From positions 16,005,927 to 16,069,926 of the forward strand of contig JANJXV010000024.1 of NCBI GenBank assembly GCA_024803745.1: DNA of 64,000 nt, given 5' to 3'. Position 1 is the stretch's first letter, and each line of letters opens with the position of its first letter. Both the position numbers and the translations under genes were made by a program. Of this stretch, positions 56,491 through 64,000 are shown piece by piece. The stretch comes from Megascapheus bottae. Taxonomy: Eukaryota > Chordata > Mammalia > Rodentia > Geomyidae. The notes below the pieces were generated by a model that ran no database searches, was not told the DNA's origin, and was given only the letters and a program-made list of their open reading frames with translations.

Positions 56491-57179
56491 AATTAGCTGA
56501 AAGTATGAAAGACAACTGTTAAAATGAGAGTTTGGAGAAATGATAGAGGTAGATGGGTTATATATTCAGTTACATGCAATCTAAAGATGTCCTTTGCAGT
56601 TACTCTCTGGTCCATGAAGAGAGGCTTTGGCATTCCCCAGAGGCAGCACCCTGGAGTCATTTGGTAGCAGCCCAACTGAATTCTCCAGGCCCGTGGAAGG
56701 ACAGCCATCTCTGTGCTATTTTTGTTAGCTTGTTGATGGGCAGCTGCAGTGTAGAATGCCCTGGGAAGAGCATCCCAGGTCACTTTGTCCTTGCCCCTGG
56801 GAAGTGGCATCCAAATATTTCAGGTATTCATGTGTACGGGGTCATGCCTATGGGTGCTTGTATACAGTTGCAGAGTTGATCTCAGTTTCTGTCACATCTA
56901 CCAGAAGGGAAAAAGGGAACCAGCAGGAAAGGAGTGACTGAAGCACTATGTTCTGGTGTTCTAACAGCAGAAAGCAGAAATCAAGGGCAGGGAGAAGAAA
57001 TGGTATCGCCAGAGTACAGTGAGAGTTGGGGCCCCCGAACAAGTCATCCATCGTGAGCTGTGGTTATATGGATGGCCCACAGTGATACAGAAAAGTAGTA
57101 TTAGGTGTAACAATACAAGGAGAAATAACACTAATGACAGCAATCTTAAAAATACAGTGATGCTTGGAGCTAACCGTAG

Positions 57180-57445
57180 CATTTTGCTGGGAACTTGATA
57201 CTTCTGAATTCTAAGTATGCATTGATTTATACCTGTTTTGATTGTATGGCAGGGACTTCTGTGAAGGTTTTATGATAAAGAAATACAGTTAAATTAAATA
57301 GCTTCCCCATTGTCATATGGCTAAGAAAAATAAAACTCATTCACAGTTGATCATTATAAGCCAGAAATCTATGCTGTAAACCAGGTCTACTTATCACAGT
57401 CTGAAGATTCTGGTTGTTTGCAGGCTGTGTGTTAGCACTATGCCA
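57180..57445 (-). mobile_element. MIR (reverse strand), full span
   Basis: Antisense order: TTTATACCTGTTTTGATTGT, AATTAAATAGCTTCCCCATT, GTCATATGGCTAAG, GCCAGAAATCTATGCTGTAA, ACCAGGTCTACTTATCACAG and GTTAGCACTATGCCACC. Confidence 0.75.
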
Positions 57446-57654
57446 CCAAACACAGAAACTTTGAGACTTTAACTATTGAGGCACTTTGGTATAGTGGTAC
57501 TGGTAGTGGTTACCGGTGGTATTGTTTAGCAATTTGATGTTGTTGAATCAAATAAAAGCTCAGGACTGTTTATATTTTTATGAAGTTTAACATTTCTTTT
57601 AGTGATTCACTTTTATAATATCTCATAAAAGTGCCTATCTGCAACAGATTGGAA

Positions 57655-57740
57655 GTTGGGACTGGGATTTTAGCCTAGTTAGAGAAGCACTCATAAATCC
57701 TTTAACCTTCCATACTGCCTCACAAAGAAATAAGAAAATA
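57655..57740 (+). mobile_element. Possible old ID-like SINE
   Basis: GGGACTGGGATTTTAGCCTA, GTTAGAGAAGCACTCATAAA resembles a worn tRNA-like head followed by an A-rich tail (AAAGAAATAAGAAAATAG). Weak. Confidence 0.4.
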
Positions 57741-57774
57741 GTATAGTATATACCATAGCATAGTATTATAGCAT

Positions 57775-57945
57775 ATGCTGTACTACCTATGTGTCTATAT
57801 AGACATATATATACATATTTAGATACATACATATATATACACATGTACAGTATATCTATGCATATATATGGTAGTATGCTATAGTGTATATATATATATG
57901 TACATATGAAATGTGCATTACATGTGTATATATGTGCATACATCT
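57775..57945. repeat. TA/CA low-complexity tract
   Basis: Imperfect TATA, CATATA and TGTATA runs over about 170 bases. The 102-codon minus-strand frame here consists of low-complexity Tyr/Ile/His/Cys and is not a gene. Confidence 0.85.
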
Positions 57946-58767
57946 AACCATTGATTAGCTCTTGGACTTACACTTTCTAAAAATATTCCTAAAATAACTA
58001 GAAAATTGAGGAGGCACTCCATGTCTAATAAACAAATGAATGTAAAAGAATGAATGAATAGTATCTTCCTAGTTTAAGGAGTTATGTGTATATTTTCTCC
58101 CATACTATAAATTTCATGATCTTGAATTTGAAGTTTTAGATAAAGCTTACACTAAAAAGTCACAGTTCTTATGCTCCCAGAATGATGGTAAGATTAGATA
58201 TATCTCGTGGTCTTACTATTTGAGCATCTTCCATCCACCATCATATAATTCTTTAAAAAGGCCCTCACCTATTGTAATTCATGCTGATTCAAACTAAATT
58301 ACGGAAATGTCTTAAGATAAATTCCTTCTCAGTCCCATTCTAGATACAGTTTGGGGATTCTATATCAAGCATTCTGAACAATAACCATAGGAAATTATCA
58401 ATTGAGACACGCTTGTCTCTCTTCTACCAACTACAAATTGCTCATGTCTCAGACCCAAGGAAAGAATTAACAGGGATTCACTTTAGTTCCATGTTTAAAA
58501 AAGAAAAGACAGAAGTAAGGTGACTAATGCCTCATAGTTTTCCCTTATGTATCAAACTGGCCAATGGGTAAACTGTGTTTCATGGTCCAAGTTCAGCTAC
58601 CTCCCCTATCCCACTGGAGTACTTACTTACTCCCTAGCTATATAGCCGGTAACCTGTATTTTTTAAAAGGTACATATCTGAGACATAGCCTGTCTTTTTA
58701 TGTTGTGATCCACTGGCTTGCTTTCCAGTTATGGTTTGAGACATTCCCTACCCCTTCTGCCCCTGAC

Positions 58768-58927
58768 TAAAGCAACGCAAAATGTAGCCCATGGCGTGTA
58801 GCATCAAAATCACCTGGAAGCTGGTAAGAAATACACATTCCTAACCATCACCCCACTCAGGGCCTCTCGTCTAAACAGCCCTCCAGGTGACTTGATGTGT
58901 GGCAAAGTTTAAGAAATGTTTCCTTAG
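58768..58927 (-). mobile_element. MER5A (hAT-Charlie DNA transposon)
   Basis: Non-autonomous DNA transposon remnant in reverse orientation: AGCATCAAAATCACCTGGAA, GGTAAGAAATACACATTCCT, CCCACTCAGGGCCTCTCG, CCCTCCAGGTGACTTGATG and CAAAGTTTAAGAAATG, the expected MER5A order. Confidence 0.85.
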
Positions 58928-59699
58928 CACAACATCCTTATGCCAGCCCAGAGGGGATGATACAGGGTCTGATGCTATAAGCTCTTAGTTTGGTGTTCTA
59001 CATTGTGTCCTACAGCTCTAGACATTGTAAAGACAATATTTTCCATGGCAGCAGAAGCTGCTTCATGATGTAGCATATCACATTGCTGAATTTTGTAGCA
59101 TTCTTTCCCAGGTGGGTGGAATCCTCATTTTCTGTCCACATGAGGCAGTGTGAGATGGAAGCAGCTTTTCTAATATACACGCTCAAACTCCTACCTCAGT
59201 GGAGGAGCAGAAGCTCTGGATATAGAAGTTGTAAGCACTCTTAAAACATGTAAAGCATATTTCATTTTCCTCACCGCCCTGGTGTTTGTCACAGTCCCTT
59301 CTGAGAAGTGAAATAGCTACAGTCTGCCTGCAAACACCATCCTCTCACCTCCTCCTCAGCCAACAGCACTTCCTACTTCCACCTGCCAACTTGCAGCAGT
59401 GATTCCCACAGGTGGCAGCCATGAAATGCACCAAGGAACTTCCGCAGAGCGCCACTGCACACATGTCATCAGTTGGCCATGCATAATCATCAGTGTTTTT
59501 ATGATATCCAGGCACTCTTACTATGCAGCCAGAATTCATACCAGTGGCCTGGAGCTTTCTACGCCATGAAATTAGATATTACCCCAAGTGGGAGAACTTA
59601 CACAGTTGGTACTGAGGCATCAGGCTCATAAGAATGTTGTTTGATACTGTGAATCAAACTTTGTAACTAAACCTAGAAATCAGATGCAAATGGACTGAA

Positions 59700-59845
59700 C
59701 ATTCAGCTATTTTCCTGAATTGCTTTGTGTCTGTAACCAAGTTGTTTAGCCTCTCTATACCTGTATCTTCCTCTTTAAGATGGCAGGAGTAAACTCTATG
59801 CATGGGAACACTCTGATGGTTAATTGAAGTAATAATTACAAAACA
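59700..59845 (+). mobile_element. MIR
   Basis: Sense order: TTGTGTCTGTAACCAAGTTG, TTTAGCCTCTCTATACCTGT, ATCTTCCTCTTTAAGATGGC and GATGGTTAATTGAAGTAATA. Confidence 0.83.
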
Positions 59846-59939
59846 TACCTCTTCCTTCCAAATCCTGTCCCATGTGTTGATCAGCATTGATTGACATGTT
59901 ATCTGCCTGTTCTTTAACTGTCAACTACACAGTGTTGTT

Positions 59940-60015
59940 GTTTTGTATTATTGGGGTTAAACTCAGCCTTTACTTTCCAGCAGGCACTCTACCACTAAGC
60001 CAACCCTCCAGCCCA
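59940..60015 (-). mobile_element. ID-like SINE
   Basis: Antisense ID: TTATTGGGGTTAAACTCAGC, CAGGCACTCTACCACTAAGC, CAACCCTCCAGCCC. Lacks a Geo half, so an older, simple ID-type copy. Confidence 0.75.
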
Positions 60016-60284
60016 CTTTTAGAACTTTCTGACCTCTGCTCAAGTCTTCTCAACTCCTGCTATCACTATCTAGATTTTCTGTTTGCTCTCTTCACTGCTG
60101 GCCTGCTATTTACTTTCTTTCTGCTCTTTGGATTCTAGCAAACACTAGTAACTTCTTTCTCAAGCTGCCTACTACCCTCACATAATTGCAAGAGTTGATA
60201 TATTCCTTCCTTTCTTCTCTTCTGAAAGTTTGCCTACTGATCATTTATGAAAAGCATTAACAGTACACAGTGTCTATGACCTTT

Positions 60285-60625
60285 AAAACTAGTGGATTAA
60301 TTTCATATTGCTGCCAAATCAATCCAGTACAAACATGGAACTTTATGCTACCACATTTATGCAAAATGCTATAGAAAAGGGGCCTTCCTTGCCCCTTGCA
60401 GGTCACAGGGGCTTCTGGTATTTCGGATTTTGATCACAACTCCAATCCCTCACTCCTCCTTTACATGGCTTCTCTCCTGTACTTCCGTTTGTTCTTTGCT
60501 GGCTCCTACAGAATATGTTCTTTGGATTTACAGACCAGATGGACTTCCTGATCTGTACCCTCTCATCCAACTCATTACCTTAATTAAATATGCAAAGACA
60601 CTATTTCCAAGATAGTCACATCCAT
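60285..60625. mobile_element. Old LTR-like (MaLR-type) fragment
   Basis: ATTAATTTCATATTGCTGCC near the left and ATTACCTTAATTAAATATGC, AAAGACACTATTTCCAAGAT at the right recall common old mammalian LTR repeats. Family and orientation not fixed. Confidence 0.4.
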
Positions 60626-61301
60626 GTTGAATAATTGAGAATGGAATAGGAGAAAAAGACGCTATTTAGCCCATGGAAGTGAGCAACTACAAAGTTACAG
60701 GATAAAATACACATAAAATAAAATTTACATAGTTTTCCACTGTAGCAGTATTTAAATTTTAAATGATCATACAAATTCAAAATGAAAGTTCTAGATAGAG
60801 CTAAGTGATTGCTGGAATTGCAGTTAAGCACCATTGAAGGTTGGGAGACACAGCTGCCTACAGTAAAATAATTTGCCAGAGATAATTACAAATAATGCCC
60901 AAACCTATTATCTTCCCAGCTAAGCCAAAGCAGTGCCAGTAACATCTTCTGTTGTCCCAAAGAAGTGTGGCTAGCAACAAGAGCATATTGTTTTCATCAG
61001 ATCAAATTACATTAATATGAAGAACTTTGTATCAGAGTGTTGTTTGCATGGGAGCCAGTTGTAGCCGTTCCACTCGAGTAGAACATAGATTCAGCCTTTA
61101 TTACTGCAAATAAATTAGTCCCATTTAGGGTCTGCTGGAAGTCATCATGGAAATCATTAAGTTGAAAAAGAGCTGATCAATTGATTTTTTTTTCCTCCCT
61201 GTAAGTTCTGAGACATGGTGTTAATGGTCTCCTGTGTTAAAATAGGTCGGAGAACTGAGGTCTGAGGTATCTTGGGATCTCATCTCATTCTTATTAAGTC
61301 T

Positions 61302-61380
61302 TTTTTTTTTTTTGTGGGTCATGGGGATTGAACTCTTGGCCTGGGCGCTGTCCTTGAGCTCTTCAACTCAGCATTTTACT
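61302..61380 (-). mobile_element. Geo-like half SINE fragment
   Basis: T run, then GTGGGTCATGGGGATTGAAC, GGCCTGGGCGCTGTCCTTGA, GCTCTTCAACTCA: the antisense right half of the B1-headed composite. The rest is missing. Confidence 0.75.
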
Positions 61381-61869
61381 CTTGTGAGTTTATCTTTACT
61401 AAAGCACCAACAAATTGTAATTTTGAGTTCCTTTGAATCTTATTCTTAATCTTTTATTTATTCTCTAGAAGTTGTTTTTGTTGTTGGTTTTCTTTTTTTT
61501 CCCTAACCAGCCATTTGTGGCTGTCTCAGCCTCTATCCTAGAGGATTCAGTACTAGAACAGCCTTTAGTGCTACCTTTGATTATTTAGATTGTCACTGTA
61601 GCTTTCAACATACACCTGTTCACTTCCAAGACAACTGAGCAAATTAATTCTTTCATGACTAATGGGGACTTTCAGGATCTTATCATTTTCATCTGAGTTT
61701 TCAGATCATTTTATCAAGTTATGTTCTCTTTTTTGTATTCCTAATTTTATTACTGGTTTAATGCATTATAATTTTGTAGAATCTTTGTTGTGATTCTTCA
61801 CATTTAGGAAAGTAATTATTGCTGAGTTTTACTGTGACAGGCAAGGAATGCATAGAAAGCATGTATTTG

Positions 61870-61975
61870 GCTCATTGGCTGCTAAGTGACAAATCCAGAC
61901 ACACCTTCCCTGGGGTTCCTCATCTATAAAAAGAGAATGACATGTGCCTGAACTATACCTCATAAGCTAAGGATC
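61870..61975 (+). mobile_element. Probable MIR fragment
   Basis: GCTGCTAAGTGACAAATCCA, GTTCCTCATCTATAAAAAGA and GAATGACATGTGCCTGAACT fit the MIR 3' half. Confidence 0.55.
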
Positions 61976-62060
61976 TTGGAATCATGTGTTCCTCTGGCCT
62001 GTGGGAAGTAAGATGTTTCATGTCTCTTTTTTTGTGGGCAGGATGGGGGGGTGGGGGGGT

Positions 62061-62305
62061 TAGAGTCAGTCATGAGTCTTGAACTCTAGGCTTAGGTACT
62101 GTCTCTGAGCTTTTTTTTTTTTTTCACTCAATGCTAGACTTTCTACTTCTGTTTTCATCCACCATGCCACTTCTGGTTTTCTGGTAGTTAATTGAAGATA
62201 AGAATCTCACAGATTTTCCTGCCCTGGCTGACTTCTAACCATCATCCTCAGATCTCAGTCTCCTAAATAGCTAGGATTATAGGTGTGAGAGCCACCAGAG
62301 CCCAG
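62061..62305 (-). mobile_element. B1-head plus Geo-like composite SINE
   Basis: Reverse-strand: G-rich/T-rich tail before 62061, CATGAGTCTTGAACTCTAGG, an inserted T run at 62110-62125, linker TTAATTGAAGATAAGAATCT, head CTCAGTCTCCTAAATAGCTA and AGCCACCAGAGCCCAGG. Diverged. Confidence 0.82.
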
Positions 62306-62756
62306 GATTTTCATGGCTCTTATTGGTCTCTGTGCCCAGTCTGTTCAGGAAAAAAAAAATTCCATGCTCATTAAAGAGATTACTGTAATAAAAAAGAAAC
62401 ATCTACAGAAATTTTTGCAACAAAAATGATAGGCTTCACTTGTCATTACCAACAGTTTGTTTCATGCATGATTAGACAACCAACATAAGGACCTGCTAAT
62501 TTTGCAATGGTTTATACAGAAATGCTTTAGACATACATAGAAGCTGGTCACAAAGTCAACCATAACCTAAGATTCTACAATTAAGCATTTATAGAAAAAC
62601 AAACCTCAGGCATTTTAATTCCAAAAGCGAACTCCAATCACTGCTTAAGCACCTTAACCAGAAGTCATGCACAGGATTTTAGTATCTTAGAAAAATCTGA
62701 GCATTCAAGTTCTAAAAGTACATGCTAGACATTTCTTTTAAAAAGAAGTAAGGCTG

Positions 62757-62950
62757 GGCCGGGAGTTTGGCCTAGTGGTAGAGTGCTTGCCTAGCATGCA
62801 CAAAGACCGGGGTTTGATTCCTCGGTACCACATACGTAGCAAAAAGCCAGAAGTGGTGCTGTGGCTCAAGTGGTAGAGCCCTGCCCTTGACAAAATCCAG
62901 GGACAATGCTCAGGCCCTGAGCCCAAGCCCAGGACTGGCAAAGAAAAAGA
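62757..62950 (+). mobile_element. IDL-Geo dimeric SINE
   Basis: Sense, full-length: GGCCGGGAGTTTGGCCTAGT, GGTTTGATTCCTCGGTACCA, Geo ending CCAAGCCCAGGACTGGCAAA and a tail of A with G. AAGGCTG borders both ends (62750-62756 and 62950-62956). Confidence 0.94.
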
Positions 62951-63064
62951 AGGCTGTGAAGTGAGCCAATGAGAAAATAATTTTATGTGTGTGTGCGTGC
63001 AAAAAAGCACGTTATGATCAATTTCAATTTTTATAAATATCTTTATTTTAAAATCTTATCTCTA

Positions 63065-63264
63065 GGCCGGGAGTTTGGCCTAGTGGTAGAGTGCTTGCCT
63101 AACCTGCACAAAGACCCAGGTTCGATTCCTCAGTACCACATACATAGAGAAAAGCTGGAAGTAGTGCTGTGTCTCAAGTGGTAGAGCACTAGCCTTGGGA
63201 AAAGTCCAAGGACAGTACTCAGGCCCTGAGTTCAAGCCCCATGACTGACAAAAATAAATAAAAT
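63065..63264 (+). mobile_element. IDL-Geo SINE with target-site duplication
   Basis: Sense, full-length: GGCCGGGAGTTTGGCCTAGT, CAGGTTCGATTCCTCAGTAC, Geo ending AAGCCCCATGACTGACAAAA and an AAAT-type tail. Flanks AAAATCTTATCTCTA (63050-63064) and AAAATCTTACCTCTA (63265-63279) match at 14 of 15. Confidence 0.95.
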
Positions 63265-63279
63265 AAAATCTTACCTCTA

Positions 63280-64000
63280 AAAGAAAAAGAAATAGGATCT
63301 CATATGCCTAGCATTCTTAGCAAGTTCTTGGTTAACACAATGTCTACAAGTAGCTTTTTGCAAAGCCCAGAAAAGAAAAAAATTAAGACTAACTTATGGA
63401 GTATAGTTAAGTAGGCTTCTGTAGTGATATGATGGGGCTAGGAATAGGCATAGTTTTTCTTTTGTCTGCAGATAATTTTCTATAGCTCAAACTATATATA
63501 TTTACAAGGGTCAAGTTATCTACAGCTTGTTCTATGTATTTTATAAGGACCCTTTATCACCTCACTTATTTTTGTGTTTTCATGTCACTCTTTTCCCAAA
63601 TGTGTTCAACAATCCATCATCTCACACAGTTCAGTTGGAGCAGATGTAAGTTAGATGCAGCTTTTCATAACTTGAAAATTATGAACAATGAGAGGGTTTA
63701 TGAGTCACTACTGAATGGAAGAGTAGTTATAGCGAGTGGCATTGGTTTACTAGCTTTACTATGTGCTGAGAGACTTCTTTGAGCATGAGGATGTTTAAAA
63801 ATGACATCAATATAGAGATAAACCCTGGGTTTTAAGTGAGGATTTAGAATTTACTTTCTAGCATGAGTAAAAGGTAGATCTGCTGATGACCAGCTTATTT
63901 TGTCACCTGGACTGTTTTACAAATCAGCACTCATTTGGGATAAATATTTGGAGACATTGATTGGCTGCTGTCCATTTTGATCTTTCAGCCCACTCTTTGT
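63280..64000. other. Unique intronic sequence
   Basis: No repeat or exon recognised up to the window edge. The 82-codon frame at 63534-63782 shows no domain. Confidence 0.55.

Larger units (their letters stand above)
53225..64000 (+). other. EXOC4: EXOC4 intron downstream of the exon
   Basis: Intron that follows the donor site and runs off the right edge. The next EXOC4 coding segment was not found here in any frame. It holds SINEs, MIRs, an L2 3' end and a MER5A copy, listed separately. Confidence 0.8.

Noticed and set aside
56493..56879. Opposing ~105-codon frames in less AT-rich sequence, considered as a processed pseudogene
   Set aside because: No parent gene recognised, no A tail and no target-site duplication.
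57635..57943. 102-codon minus-strand frame rich in Tyr, Ile, Cys and His
   Set aside because: Product of the TA/CA low-complexity tract.
62757..62830. tRNA gene call on the SINE head
   Set aside because: A and B boxes are present, but a Geo half and A tail follow and many copies exist; it is a tRNA-derived SINE.
53225..64000. Search for the next EXOC4 exon
   Set aside because: No frame on the + strand resembles the following EXOC4 segment, so the exon lies beyond the window.

Overview
The window is a piece of a mammalian nuclear genome: almost all intron, AT-rich, and crowded with SINE and LINE copies. The only protein-coding sequence I can support is one 220-nt exon on the + strand at 53005-53224. 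Its 73 complete codons match the middle of EXOC4 (SEC8, a subunit of the exocyst tethering complex), and it has good splice signals on both sides. The gene therefore runs left to right: about 53 kb of the preceding intron lie upstream and about 10.8 kb of the following intron lie downstream. The other open frames are short and look like chance, repeat or L1 ORF2 frames.

The repeats point to the host. At least fifteen copies belong to a dimeric SINE whose left half is ID-like and tRNA-Ala-like (A box near GGCCTAGTGGTAGAGTGC, B box GGTTCGATTCC) and whose right half is a second unit ending near CCAGGACTGGCA plus an A tail. This is the arrangement described as IDL-Geo from kangaroo rats, pocket mice and pocket gophers, so I infer a geomyoid rodent (species not resolved). 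About nine further SINEs have a B1/7SL-like head on a right half closely resembling Geo. Ancient mammalian repeats (MIR, L2, MER5A, MLT1-like) form an older layer.

Layout. 1-5 kb: SINEs and an L1 3' end. 5-7.5 kb: mostly unique, AT-rich, possibly conserved. 7.8-9.3 kb: an L1 with an inverted 5' part, ending near a compound trinucleotide repeat. 10.2-11.9 kb: a cluster of L1 3' ends, including a second inverted L1. 12.0-12.1 kb: an exact 53-bp tandem duplication. 13.6-14.2 kb: two SINEs and a (TC)n tract. 14.5-25 kb: MIR, L1, ID, SINE, MLT1-like and L2 copies in largely unique sequence. 25.4-33 kb: mostly unique, with candidate conserved blocks. 34-40 kb: SINEs and a long CT/CTTT tract. 40-46 kb: unique sequence, GATA repeats, old SINEs and MIRs. 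46.2-47.5 kb: a third inverted L1 with clear target-site duplications. 47.5-52.1 kb: dense SINEs and a recent 109-bp tandem duplication. 53.0-53.2 kb: the EXOC4 exon. 53.2-64 kb: intron with MIR, MER5A and more SINEs.

I found no new gene system. The most interesting structure is in the record of retrotransposition: three L1 copies with the inversion expected from twin priming, one with a 19-bp inverted copy of its own sequence at the junction; one SINE right half shared by two different heads; and two young tandem duplications. No alignment or database search was possible, so family names rest on recognised motifs and on comparing copies within the window.
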